Below, one piece after another: positions 42,848 through 51,461 of a DNA stretch of 64,000 nt. Position numbers and translations under genes: made by a program. Every line of letters begins with the position of its first letter. Positions within the stretch are counted from its first letter, which is position 1. The notes below the pieces were generated by a model. The model did no database searches and was not told where the DNA came from. It saw only the letters and a list, made by a program, of their open reading frames with translations. Source of the stretch: Chloroflexota bacterium (GTDB lineage: Bacteria; Chloroflexota; Anaerolineae; Aggregatilineales; Aggregatilineaceae); contig JAAYCM010000025.1 in the NCBI GenBank assembly GCA_012729765.1, positions 1 through 64,000 of the forward strand. Reading direction: 5' to 3'.

Positions 42848-43081
42848 ATGTTGCCCGAAACGTTACGCTTGGCCTGGCACCGATGGAAAATCATCGGCGA
42901 TGTGTTTGGCGACTTCCAGGGGCGGCTGGTCGCCGTGCTGTTCTACTTCACGATTTTTGTCCCATTCGCCCTGATCAGCCGTTTTGCAAGCGACCCCCTG
43001 CACCTGCGCAAATTTCCCACCCGCTGGATCGACCGCACGCCGGTTGGCGCTTCGCCCGAAGACGCGCGGAGGCAGTTCTAA
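42848..43081 (+). CDS. SxtJ-like small membrane protein
   Basis: A 77-aa protein starting MLPETLRLAWHRWKIIG. It has one membrane helix near residues 24-42 (LVAVLFYFTIFVPFALISRF), then a basic stretch and the end WIDRTP...EDARRQF. This end matches the C-terminal pattern of SxtJ-family proteins encoded beside carbamoyltransferases. GAGGTAAGC precedes ATG 42848. The carbamoyltransferase gene begins 3 bp after its stop, so they are co-translated. Confidence 0.6.
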   Translation: MLPETLRLAWHRWKIIGDVFGDFQGRLVAVLFYFTIFVPFALISRFASDPLHLRKFPTRWIDRTPVGASPEDARRQF

Positions 43082-43083
43082 AT

Positions 43084-44868
43084 ATGGATATTCTCGGCAT
43101 CTCCTGCTTCTATCACGATTCGGCGGCGGCGCTGCTGCGCGATGGTGAACTGGTCGCGGCCTCGATGGAAGAGCGCCTGACGCGCAAAAAGCACGACAAC
43201 GGCTTCCCAAAGCTGGCGATTGATTTCTGCCTGGAGCGCGGCGGCATCCAGGGACCGGACCTCGATTACGTCGTCTTCTACGAGAAGCCGATGGTCAAGG
43301 TGGGGCGTATCCTGCAGACGTCGCTGAGCACCTTCCCGCAGTCGTGGGATTTCTGGCGCGAAGCTGTGACGAGCTATGTGACCGAGAAATTCTGGATCAA
43401 GAGCCTGATCCAGCGCGAGCTTGGCGTCTCCCCAGAGAAAATCCTGTTCTGCGATCACCATATGTCGCACGCCGCCAGCGCCTTCTTCGCGTCCCCCTTC
43501 GAGGGCGCTGCCGTGCTGACGATCGACGGCGTGGGCGAGTGGACCACGACGACCATGGGTGAAGCCTGCGGCACCTGGAACGGCCAGGGCCAGAACCAGA
43601 TCAATCTGTTCTGGGAGCAGCGCTTCCCGCACTCGATCGGCCTGTTCTACTCGGCCTTCACCGCCTTCCTCGGCTTCGAGGTCAACGAGGGCGAGTATAA
43701 GGTCATGGGCATGTCGCCCTACGGCGATCCGAAGTATGTGGACGAGGTGCAGCGCACCATCACGATCAACCCCGATGGCAGTTTCGCGCTGAACATGGAT
43801 TACTTCTCCTACCACTATTCGGCCCACAAGAGCTTCAACCGCAAATTCACCGATCTGTTCGGCACGCCGCGCGTGCACAGCAGCGACTTTTTCACCGCCC
43901 GAAGCGCGCCGCACCGCACCGGCGAGACGGAAGCGCTGAAGCAAAACCAGTATTACGCCGACGTGGCGGCCAGCGTCCAGGTCGTGACGGAAGAGGCGAT
44001 TGTTGCGATGGCGAACGCGCTCTACCAACGCACCCACAACAAGCGACTGGTGATGGCGGGCGGCGTGGCGCTCAACAGCGTGGCGAACTTCAAGGTGCTG
44101 GAGCAGACGCCATTCGAGGAGCTGTATATCCAGCCTGCCGCCGGGGACGATGGCGGGGCGCTGGGCGCGGCGCTGTGGGCCTATCATGTCGTGCTCGGCC
44201 AGCCGCGCAAAATGGTCATGAAGCACGCCTACTATGGGCAGGATTATTCCGACGCCGAGATTCGCGCCTTCCTCGACGGCGAGGGCATCCCCTATACCTA
44301 CTTTGAGGACGACGACGCCCTGCTTGATCGCGTGGTGGACGAGATGGTCCAGCAGAAGGTGATCGGGCTGTTCCAGGGGCGCTTCGAGTGGGGGCCGCGC
44401 GCGCTGGGCAATCGCTCGATTCTGGCCGACCCGCGCCGCGCCGAGATGAAGGACATCGTCAACACCAAGATCAAGTTCCGCGAGCCGTTCCGCCCGTTCG
44501 CGCCGGTCGTGCTCAGGGAGCGCGCCGCCGAATACTTCGACTTCCCCAACGTCGAGGAGAGCCTGCCGCCGCGCTTTATGCTGATGGTCAGCCCGGTAAA
44601 GGAAGACAAGCTCGACGTAGCCCAGGCGACCACCCACGAGGGCGGCACGGGGCGCTTGCAGACTATTGATTACGACACCAACCCGCGCTACTATGAGTTA
44701 GTACGCCGCTTCGGTGAAGCAACCGGCGTGCCAATTCTGATGAACACATCGTTCAACCTGCGCGGCGAACCGATCGTCAGCTCGCCGGCCAACGCCTGGT
44801 GGACGTTCAGCCACAGCGGGATCGACTGGCTGATGATCGAACGCTTCCTCGTTGGCAAACCAGAGTGA
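43084..44868 (+). CDS. NodU/CmcH/TobZ-family carbamoyltransferase
   Basis: A 594-aa enzyme starting MDILGISCFYHDSAAALL. The N-terminal Kae1-like ASKHA domain shows ASMEERLTRKKHD, HHMSHAASAFFASPFEGAAV and TIDGVGEWTTTTMG. The C-terminal YrdC-like part has GRFEWGPRALGNRSILADPR and NTSFNLRGEPIVSSPANA. The family transfers a carbamoyl group from carbamoyl-phosphate, via a carbamoyl-adenylate, to hydroxyls of sugars or natural products. The acceptor here is unknown. The start at 43084 matches the family N-terminus; the frame is open further upstream. Confidence 0.92.
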   Translation: MDILGISCFYHDSAAALLRDGELVAASMEERLTRKKHDNGFPKLAIDFCLERGGIQGPDLDYVVFYEKPMVKVGRILQTSLSTFPQSWDFWREAVTSYVTEKFWIKSLIQRELGVSPEKILFCDHHMSHAASAFFASPFEGAAVLTIDGVGEWTTTTMGEACGTWNGQGQNQINLFWEQRFPHSIGLFYSAFTAFLGFEVNEGEYKVMGMSPYGDPKYVDEVQRTITINPDGSFALNMDYFSYHYSAHKSFNRKFTDLFGTPRVHSSDFFTARSAPHRTGETEALKQNQYYADVAASVQVVTEEAIVAMANALYQRTHNKRLVMAGGVALNSVANFKVLEQTPFEELYIQPAAGDDGGALGAALWAYHVVLGQPRKMVMKHAYYGQDYSDAEIRAFLDGEGIPYTYFEDDDALLDRVVDEMVQQKVIGLFQGRFEWGPRALGNRSILADPRRAEMKDIVNTKIKFREPFRPFAPVVLRERAAEYFDFPNVEESLPPRFMLMVSPVKEDKLDVAQATTHEGGTGRLQTIDYDTNPRYYELVRRFGEATGVPILMNTSFNLRGEPIVSSPANAWWTFSHSGIDWLMIERFLVGKPE

Positions 44869-44881
44869 GAACCGGGATAAT
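44852..44881 (+). promoter_or_regulatory. Internal promoter of the DUF5989 gene
   Basis: TTGGCA (44852-44857) and GATAAT (44876-44881) are 18 bp apart at the 3' end of the carbamoyltransferase gene. The ATG at 44890 is 8 nt after the -10 box, which suggests a leaderless transcript. Confidence 0.45.
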
Positions 44882-44889
44882 CGAATCGT

Positions 44890-45096
44890 ATGACAACGCA
44901 ATCAACACCTAACCGTCCGGGCCGGCTCAGCGGGCTGAAAACGCGTCTGGGCATTTTGGGCGAGTTGTTCAGCTTTCTGTGGGCCGCCAAGATGTGGTGG
45001 CTGATCCCGATGATCATTGCGCTCATCATCTTCGCCATTGTGATCGTGTTCGGCTCCGCGAGCGGCGGCGGCCCCCTGATCTACACCCTGTTTTAA
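44890..45096 (+). CDS. DUF5989 family membrane protein
   Basis: A 68-aa protein. After a polar N-terminus comes LGELFSFLWAAKMWWLIPMI, then a membrane helix and the end GGGPLIYTLF, the LW...K-x-WWLIP...P-x-IYTLF pattern of DUF5989. The family is repeatedly found next to carbamoyltransferases and SxtJ, as here, and its role is unknown. It begins 21 bp after the carbamoyltransferase stop. Confidence 0.8.
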   Translation: MTTQSTPNRPGRLSGLKTRLGILGELFSFLWAAKMWWLIPMIIALIIFAIVIVFGSASGGGPLIYTLF

Positions 45097-45106
45097 GGAG
45101 CGAAGT

Positions 45107-45415
45107 ATGGAAGAGTGGCTGATCGCTGTTTTGATTGGTCTGGCGGCGGGTATGCTGCTCGGTGCAAAGACCGCACGCGACTCGCACCACAAAGAGCCGG
45201 TGCGCGGCGGCGCGGGAGCGCATACCTTCCACTACCTGGCCTGTGTCGGGATGACGAGCGTGCTGCCGTTTGTCATCGCCGGGATCATCCTGGGCCTGCC
45301 GTTCCTGGCCCTGATTGGAACCGGTCTGGGGCTGCTGGCGCTGACGTTCATCCAACTGCTGGTCTACGCGCTCTTCGAGCGGATGAAGCCGCTCACCGGC
45401 GCGAAATCGCACTAG
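45107..45415 (+). CDS. Small membrane protein of the carbamoyltransferase cluster
   Basis: A 102-aa protein with three hydrophobic segments (IAVLIGLAAGMLLGAK, SVLPFVIAGIILGLPFLALI, LGLLALTFIQLLVYALF). AAGGAG lies 5 nt before the ATG, 10 bp after the DUF5989 gene, so it is probably the last gene of the cluster. The family is not recognised. Confidence 0.6.
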   Translation: MEEWLIAVLIGLAAGMLLGAKTARDSHHKEPVRGGAGAHTFHYLACVGMTSVLPFVIAGIILGLPFLALIGTGLGLLALTFIQLLVYALFERMKPLTGAKSH

Positions 45416-45428
45416 CACCTCTGGTCAC

Positions 45429-45478
45429 GTAGGGGCGAGCAAGCCTCGCCCGCCGGGTAGGGCTTGCCCTACCTCTAC
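45429..45478. repeat. Short GTAGGGG dyad repeat, copy 2
   Basis: It is bounded by GTAGGGG and CTCTAC with an inner GGGTAGGGC/GCCCTACC dyad, and shares the GAG...CTCGCCCGC... core with the copy at 4163-4213. The rest of 45479-45557 shows nothing recognisable. Confidence 0.6.
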
Positions 45479-45557
45479 GCAAAAACAGGGTTATTTGGGC
45501 CTCGTCGTACTGGCACCGGGGAACAAATATCTTAACCATCAACCCCTATACAAATAG

Positions 45558-45583
45558 AGGAGCCGGGCAGATGTCCGGCTCCT
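45558..45583. terminator. Hairpin after the 45621 gene
   Basis: AGGAGCCGG (45558-45566) pairs perfectly with CCGGCTCCT (45575-45583). On the minus strand it is followed by a short T-rich CTATTTG. Confidence 0.55.
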
Positions 45584-45620
45584 GTGTGCTATTCAGTTGG
45601 TTGATCCCGGCAGCGCAGCG

Positions 45621-45965
45621 TTAAAGATCGTCCAGCCGCCCGTTGTTCAGGGCCGTCTGGAAAGCGCGCCCCACCAACAGCAGCTCTGTTACCCAGTCGG
45701 ACAGTTCCTCTTGCAGATTGTCGTCTTCCAGCGCCTCGGCGATACTCGTCGGAATGTCGTTCAAGACTTCGGTGGTCAGGCACTGCATCGCCTGCCAGAC
45801 CGCATCCCGCGACTCGGGCGGATCACCCGCCATCACTTCCTGATACCACGCCGCCACGATCGGATGGATCTGCTCGCAGGCCGATCCTTCGCCCAGCTTT
45901 TCGTTGGCAAGGTCTTCAAATTCGTCCAGCCAGTCCGGTTTCTGGTTATCTTGATTGTCACTCAT
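45621..45965 (-). CDS. Acidic hypothetical protein
   Basis: A 114-aa soluble, strongly acidic protein starting MSDNQDNQKPDWLDEFEDLA. It looks helical (IHPIVAAWYQEVMAG, AVWQAMQCLTTEVLNDIP, LQEELSDWVTELLLVGRAF). AGGAG lies 8 nt before ATG 45965. It is about 100 bp downstream of the M28-like gene on the same strand. No family is recognised. Confidence 0.5.
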   Translation of the reverse strand: MSDNQDNQKPDWLDEFEDLANEKLGEGSACEQIHPIVAAWYQEVMAGDPPESRDAVWQAMQCLTTEVLNDIPTSIAEALEDDNLQEELSDWVTELLLVGRAFQTALNNGRLDDL

Positions 45966-46066
45966 CAGATCATCTCCTGGCGCGCTGCTCTCCATACTAC
46001 CCACTACATCCCGACCTGAATAGGCAGAGTCTAACAGTTCGATGGCGGGCTGGCAATCGCGTCCAG

Positions 46067-47296
46067 TCAGCGGCACAGCGGCCAGTTGTCGGCGCGATCG
46101 ACCACCAGCGCCGCCGTCCACGCGGCTTCGGCGGCCCGCTCAACGGTCGCCGGATCGATAGCATGGATCGTGTCGCCGCTCTGCCGCCAGTTGGGGATCA
46201 GCCCGGTCACGCGGTCGTATCCCATCAGCGCCACCGCCCGCAGATCGCGGTCACGCAGAATCACCACCTCGTCGAGCGTGAGCATCGGCTTGCCCATCAA
46301 TCCCAGGTCGGGCCGTGCCTGAGCAACACATTCCATCACCTGCACCGCTTCGGGATGGGGGTGATAGTAGGCGTAGGGGCTGATGCCGTGCCGTGTCGCC
46401 CAGCACAATTCGCCCGTGCCGACACTGTCCACCACAATCCACAGCGCGTCGGACCACGCCTGGCCGAACTCGGTCGCCAGCACGTCCGCCCCGGTCGAAG
46501 TCGCGGTCCCGCTGCCGGTAAACGCCAGCACGACCTCGGTCGATTCCAGCGGGCGGCGGTAGAGCGCCTCGGCCAGCGCCAGCAAAACCGCCACGCCCGA
46601 CGCGTTACCGTTCGCCCCGGCGACATCCGGCCCGGATTCATCGACCATGGCCAGCAGCGCCGCGCCCAGCGCCGAGACGCCGACCGTCGCGCGCAGCGGC
46701 TTCCAGCGCTCCTGGCGCCCGGCCAGCATCGTCAGCACCCCGCCGACCAGCCCCATCAGCGTGATCCCGCCCAGCGTGCGCGGCAGATACCTGACAACCG
46801 CGCTGCTGGTCGTCAGGCGATGCACGCCCGAATCGACGTGCGCCAGAAAGACGATCCGGCGGCGGGCCGGGCGGCGCGGCGGGATGCGCACCACCACGTT
46901 CTCAGATTCGCCGCGCGGCATCCACGTCTCCCAGACGGACGGGCGCGCCAGGAATGCGTCGCGGCTCATTACGCTCAGCCCGACCGAGAGCAGCCCGCTC
47001 ACCAGCTGGCTCTCACGATCCTTGCGCAGGCCGAGCAGCAGCAGCAGGCCAGTGAACAGGGCCAGCGGCGCGATCCGGTAACGGAAGCCGCGCACGCTCT
47101 GGAACGGCTGGTTGATCAGCTCCCACTGCTCGCCCAGCGGGCGGACCGTCTCGTGAATATATTCGGCGGCGGCGCGCTCGGCCATGCTGGCCGGGCGGCG
47201 CGGGCCAATGATGACGCTGAGATGCCGGATATGTTCCATCAGGCGCTCGGCGGCGAAGGCTTGCGGCGCGCTGCGATCAGTAATCGTTTTTTTCAT
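46067..47296 (-). CDS. M28-like membrane protein with degenerate active site
   Basis: A 409-aa protein with an M28 aminopeptidase fold interrupted by hydrophobic segments near residues 75-110 and 170-220. The first metal motif survives as LAHVDSG (His153, Asp155). The bridging-Asp motif, usually GANDNASG, reads GANGNASG, so Asp is replaced by Gly230. The FTGAEE-type motif reads [11 protein letters not shown], so the Glu pair is gone. A catalytic M28 enzyme needs these residues, so this member is probably inactive or has a new role. I start at ATG 47296; the frame is open to 47416. Confidence 0.7.
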   Translation of the reverse strand: MKKTITDRSAPQAFAAERLMEHIRHLSVIIGPRRPASMAERAAAEYIHETVRPLGEQWELINQPFQSVRGFRYRIAPLALFTGLLLLLGLRKDRESQLVSGLLSVGLSVMSRDAFLARPSVWETWMPRGESENVVVRIPPRRPARRRIVFLAHVDSGVHRLTTSSAVVRYLPRTLGGITLMGLVGGVLTMLAGRQERWKPLRATVGVSALGAALLAMVDESGPDVAGANGNASGVAVLLALAEALYRRPLESTEVVLAFTGSGTATSTGADVLATEFGQAWSDALWIVVDSVGTGELCWATRHGISPYAYYHPHPEAVQVMECVAQARPDLGLMGKPMLTLDEVVILRDRDLRAVALMGYDRVTGLIPNWRQSGDTIHAIDPATVERAAEAAWTAALVVDRADNWPLCR

Positions 47297-47466
47297 GGGG
47301 AATACTCGCAATCCGTTTTTGCACAGTTTGCCTGCCCCAAGTATGCCCCAACTGGCCCAAAAAGGCATCACCCCGCGCGCGGTTCGACCAATCCGGCGCA
47401 AACGGATTACAATCAATCCGGGTATTCCGGCTGCATTTCTGCTGCTGTTTTGAGGAGCTTGGAAAA

Positions 47467-48378
47467 ATGTCTTTCGACCCTGAAACCCGCCGCCAGGAAC
47501 TCTACAATCTGATGGGTGATCTGCCCGACCGGGAGCGCCCGATCACCGCCACGACGACCGGCACCGACGAGCACGACGGCTACCTGCTCGAAAAACTGAC
47601 GCTCGACCTGAACGGGATCGAGCCGGTCCCGGCCTATTTCGCCCGCCCGCGTGATCGCTCTGGCCCGCTGCCGGTCATCCTCTACAACCACTCGCACGGC
47701 AGCCGGTACGCCATCGGCAAAGATGAGCTGCTGACCGCGCGCGAATATCTCCAGCTTCCGCCCTATGTCGAAGCGCTGACCGGCCTGGGCTATGCCGTGC
47801 TGGCGATCGATGCCTGGGGCTTCGGCGGGCGCTACACCCGGACCGAGTCGAGCATCTTCAAGGAGATGCTGTGGAAGGGGCAGGTGATGTGGGGCATGAT
47901 GGTCTACGACAGCCTGCGCGCGGTCGATTACCTTGTCTCGCGGGCCGATGTGGACGCCGCCCGGATCGGCACGCTGGGGATGTCGATGGGCAGCACGATG
48001 GCGTGGTGGGTCGCGGCGCTCGATCCGCGTGTCAGGGTGTGCGTGGACATCTGCTGCCTGACCGACTTCGACGCGCTGATCGAATCCGGCGGCCTGGATG
48101 GACACGGCATCTACTACTACGTCCCGCGCCTGCTCAATCACTTCACCACCGCCCAGATCAACGCCCTGATCGCGCCGCGCCCGCACCTGGGCCTGGCCGG
48201 GAACCGTGACCCGCTCACGCCGCCGCAGGGGTTGGACCGCATCGACGCCGAGTTGAAGCAAGTCTATGCCGAAGCTGGCGCACCCGAAGCGTGGCAGATG
48301 CTCCGCTATGAGGTGCCCCACGTCGAGACGCAGGAGATGCGGCAGGCGATCCTGGCATTCTTGCAGCGCTGGCTCTAA
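47467..48378 (+). CDS. Alpha/beta hydrolase (dienelactone-hydrolase/acetyl-esterase-like)
   Basis: A 303-aa cytosolic hydrolase. The nucleophile elbow is [11 protein letters not shown] near residue 178 (G-x-S-x-G), the acid is probably in [13 protein letters not shown] near 250, and the His is in VPHVET near 282. The oxyanion region is [12 protein letters not shown] near 75. It resembles Abhydrolase_7-type carboxylesterases; the substrate is unknown. The TAA stop lies in the CTAA bordering MITE copy 4. It is divergent from the M28-like gene. Confidence 0.8.
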   Translation: MSFDPETRRQELYNLMGDLPDRERPITATTTGTDEHDGYLLEKLTLDLNGIEPVPAYFARPRDRSGPLPVILYNHSHGSRYAIGKDELLTAREYLQLPPYVEALTGLGYAVLAIDAWGFGGRYTRTESSIFKEMLWKGQVMWGMMVYDSLRAVDYLVSRADVDAARIGTLGMSMGSTMAWWVAALDPRVRVCVDICCLTDFDALIESGGLDGHGIYYYVPRLLNHFTTAQINALIAPRPHLGLAGNRDPLTPPQGLDRIDAELKQVYAEAGAPEAWQMLRYEVPHVETQEMRQAILAFLQRWL

Positions 48379-48554
48379 AGGCTGTTATGTACTTTTACCC
48401 CCCATCCCCCGGCCCCTTCCCCCACTGCTGCGCGGAGGGAAGGGGAGAACGACAGCGCTTTTCAAGTCCTTCTCTCATTTTGGGGGAAGGATTTAGGATG
48501 GGGGGACGTGCCGTTCGCCTCGTTCAGCGTCCCGAAGTACATAACACGCTCTAG
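48375..48554 (+). repeat. MITE-like element, copy 4 (intact ends)
   Basis: Bordered by CTAA (48375-48378) and CTAG (48551-48554). The inner terminal repeats are AGGCTGTTATGTACTTTTA at the left and AGCGTGTTATGTACTTCGG reading inwards from the right. The core is the same as copy 1. The left border supplies the TAA stop of the esterase gene. From 48555 to 48686 there is only a short leader with no ORF. Confidence 0.8.
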
Positions 48555-48686
48555 AGGCAGGGAACAGCCCACGATGGAGGGCCTTTCATCCCCTGGGGAA
48601 CCTTTCGCATCGCGCCGGCGTCTTATGCATGAAGCATTAGACCGCAGGCAGATCACAGCGAGAAGCTGGAGTGTGGAGGTACCCCT

Positions 48687-50879
48687 ATGAAACGCATGAT
48701 CACGGTAGGACTGCTGCTGACCCTGCTGGCGCTCGGAGTTATCCCGACGCTGGCCCAGGATGGCCCCCCGCAGCCGCCGCCCCTTCCCCCAGAGCAGTTC
48801 CACGAGTGGGGCGTACTGATTCGCTCGCACCGCGTGCATGTGAACATCGAGAACCAGGTCGCCACGACGCGCATCGAGCAGGTATTCTTCAATGATGGCG
48901 AGCGCCCCGCCGAGGGAACTTATATCTTTCCACTGCCCTATGGCGCGGCGGTATCCGAGCTGGTGATGTGGGTGGACGGCCAGCCCATCGAGGCCAAGAT
49001 TCTCGACGCCGACGAGGCGCGCGCGATTTATGACCAGATCGTCCGCCAGATGCGCGACCCGGCCCTGCTCGAATACGTCGGCGCAGGTGCGATCCAGGCC
49101 AGCGTGTTCCCGATTGCGCCGCACAAGGAAGTGAAGATCGAGATCGAGTATGCCCAACTGCTGCCGGTCGAGGATGGACTGGTGCGTTACGAATACGCGC
49201 TGCGCACCGATCAGTTCACCCGCCGCCCGGTCGAGCAGACCAGCATCCTGATCGAGGTGCAGTCGAACGAGCCGATCAGCGCGATCTATTCGCCCTCGCA
49301 CCCGGTCGCCATCACCCGCGACGGCGACTTCGCCTTCCGCGCCGGGTGGGAAGCCGGATACAGCCGCCCACAGAGCGACTTCAGCCTCTACTACGGATTG
49401 GCCAGCGACGAGATCAACACCAACCTGCTGACCTATCGTGAGAGCGCGCTTGAGGATGGCTTCTTCACGCTGATGATCACGCCGCCGTTCGAGGTGGACG
49501 AGTCGCGCGTGGTCGCCAAAGACGTGATCATCGTGCTCGACCAGTCCGGCTCAATGTACGGCGAGAAGTGGGAGCAGGCTCGCGACGCCGTGCGCTTCGT
49601 GCTGGACAACCTCAACAGCCGCGACCGCTTCAATATCATCTCCTTCAGCACCGGCTACCGTGTCTATGCGCGCGATCTCCAGCCGCCCGACAAAGCCGCT
49701 AACGCGAAAGACTGGATCGGCGGGCTGGAAGCCGAGGGCGGCACCGACATCAATATCGCGCTGCAAACCGCGCTGGGCATGGCCGATCCAGAGCGCTCGA
49801 CAGTAATCCTGTTCCTGACTGACGGCCTGCCGACCGAGGGCGAAACCGAGACGGGCGTGATCCTGGGCAACGTCGAGCAGGCCGCCGGGCCGAGCGTCCG
49901 CATCTTCACCTTTGGCGTGGGCGACGATGTCGATACCTTCCTGCTCGACCAGCTTTACCAGTCCTTCCGCGGCGCAGGGACGTATGTCCGGCCCAGCGAG
50001 CGGATCGATGAGGAAGTGAGCAGCCTCTACAACAAGATCAGCGCGCCGGTGCTGACCAATATCGAGCTGGACTTCGGCGACGTGCTGGCCGAGGAACTGT
50101 ATCCCGCCGCGCCGCTGCCGGACCTCTTCGCCGGGACACAGTTGATCGTCGTCGGGCGCTACCGCGACGGCGGCCCGGCTACGATTACACTTAGCGGCGA
50201 GATCGACGGCGTGCGGCAGGTCTTCAGCTACGAGGTCAGCTTCCCGGAGAACGCGGGCGGCGAAGTGTTCATCCCGCGCCTGTGGGCCACGCGCAAGATC
50301 GGCGCGCTGCTGAACGCGATCCGGCTGCACGGTGAGAATCCGGAGCTGGTAGACAGCATCGTCCGGCTGAGCATCCGCTATGGGATCATCACGCCCTACA
50401 CCTCGTTCCTGATCGAGGAGCAGGACATCTTCACGCAGACCGGCGTCGAAGCGGCGCAGGCCGATTTTGAGAACGAAACCGGCATGGCGTTCGGGCAGAC
50501 GTCCGGCGAAGGGGCGGTCAACGCCGCCGAGTCCGCCGCCGACCTCAGCGGCGCCGATGCTGCGCCGATCCCCATGCCGACGATGGCCCCTACCGCCGCG
50601 CGTGAAACACCGGACGGTGAGATGGGTGGCGGCGGTGATGACGCAGACGCCTCGCAGCCAATCCAGTACGCCGACGACCGGACATTTGTCTGGCGCGACG
50701 GAACGTGGATCGACACGCTGTACAATGCCGACACGATGACCCCGGTCGAAGTCGCGTTCCTCAGCGACGAATACTTTGATCTGCTGGCGCTCGACCCGAT
50801 GGTGGGCGAGTTCCTGGCGCTGGGCGATCACGTCCTGTTCGTCTGGGACGGGCAGGCGTATGAGGTTGTGCCCGAATAG
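48687..50879 (+). CDS. Secreted VIT-VWA domain protein
   Basis: A 730-aa exported protein. A signal peptide (MKRMITVGLLLTLLALGVIP, cleavage after TLAQD) is followed by a VIT domain (about residues 40-165; VATTRIEQVFFNDGERPAEG, GTYIFPLPYGAAVSELVMWV). The von Willebrand A domain has MIDAS motif LDQSGSMYG near 285 and FLTDGLPTEGE near 375. A beta region and an Ala/Pro-rich low-complexity linker come before a final 65-residue domain. The order VIT then VWA is like inter-alpha-trypsin-inhibitor heavy chains; such proteins probably bind ligands outside the cell. Confidence 0.88.
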   Translation: MKRMITVGLLLTLLALGVIPTLAQDGPPQPPPLPPEQFHEWGVLIRSHRVHVNIENQVATTRIEQVFFNDGERPAEGTYIFPLPYGAAVSELVMWVDGQPIEAKILDADEARAIYDQIVRQMRDPALLEYVGAGAIQASVFPIAPHKEVKIEIEYAQLLPVEDGLVRYEYALRTDQFTRRPVEQTSILIEVQSNEPISAIYSPSHPVAITRDGDFAFRAGWEAGYSRPQSDFSLYYGLASDEINTNLLTYRESALEDGFFTLMITPPFEVDESRVVAKDVIIVLDQSGSMYGEKWEQARDAVRFVLDNLNSRDRFNIISFSTGYRVYARDLQPPDKAANAKDWIGGLEAEGGTDINIALQTALGMADPERSTVILFLTDGLPTEGETETGVILGNVEQAAGPSVRIFTFGVGDDVDTFLLDQLYQSFRGAGTYVRPSERIDEEVSSLYNKISAPVLTNIELDFGDVLAEELYPAAPLPDLFAGTQLIVVGRYRDGGPATITLSGEIDGVRQVFSYEVSFPENAGGEVFIPRLWATRKIGALLNAIRLHGENPELVDSIVRLSIRYGIITPYTSFLIEEQDIFTQTGVEAAQADFENETGMAFGQTSGEGAVNAAESAADLSGADAAPIPMPTMAPTAARETPDGEMGGGGDDADASQPIQYADDRTFVWRDGTWIDTLYNADTMTPVEVAFLSDEYFDLLALDPMVGEFLALGDHVLFVWDGQAYEVVPE

Positions 50880-50961
50880 GGCTTGGTGTTTGTCGATGCG
50901 TGTGAGCAGGGGCGCTCACCCGGTCAGCGCCCCTGTTTGCTTTCCCACTGACGGGCCGGGC

Positions 50962-51444
50962 CTAGCCGACCAACTGCTGATCGTGGTGCTGGCCGCCGCC
51001 TGACTGCTGCTCCGGCACGATTGCGATCTTCCCGTCCGGCTCCAGGATCGCCCAGGCGACCTGCTCCAGGCGTTCCAGCCCTGATTTGTGCATCTCGGCG
51101 AAAACTTCCTCAGGCATAATACGCTCGGCGTTCATATTATCCGGCGCAAGCTGCCCATGATAAACGAGCACGGTCGGAGACGATTCGATCACCTGCTCAT
51201 AGCGCTTGCTGCGGTGCACCAGTGCGGAGTTGAAAAAGACCAGGGCAAAGATCGTCGAGATGCCGATCAGGCCGTTGATCAGCGAGAAGTCCTCACGCAC
51301 AATCGACTGCGACACGATTTCGGGAATGAGCAGCAGATTGACCAGCTCCAAGGGCGAGAGCTGGCTGAACTCGCGCTTGCCCATCAGGCGCAGGCCGAGC
51401 AGGATAAACATGTAAATGATGATGATGCGGATCACGGTTTCCAT
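50962..51444 (-). CDS. YetF/DUF421 membrane protein
   Basis: A 160-aa protein with two to three N-terminal membrane helices (VIRIIIIYMFILLGLRLMG, FSLINGLIGISTIFALVFF), the GKREFSQLSPLELVNLLLIP motif, and a cytoplasmic domain with VHRSKRYEQVIESSPTVLVY. This matches DUF421/YetF, of unknown function and linked to spore or envelope traits elsewhere. It has a Gln/His-rich tail. It follows the 51462 gene by 17 bp on the same strand. Confidence 0.85.
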   Translation of the reverse strand: METVIRIIIIYMFILLGLRLMGKREFSQLSPLELVNLLLIPEIVSQSIVREDFSLINGLIGISTIFALVFFNSALVHRSKRYEQVIESSPTVLVYHGQLAPDNMNAERIMPEEVFAEMHKSGLERLEQVAWAILEPDGKIAIVPEQQSGGGQHHDQQLVG

Positions 51445-51461
51445 CGGGCTATCTCCAGCTT

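Noticed and set aside
42883..43083. An N-terminal extension of the carbamoyltransferase (the frame is open from 42883).
   Set aside because: The family N-terminus starts at MDILGISCFYHD (43084), and the upstream sequence is used by the SxtJ-like gene in another frame.
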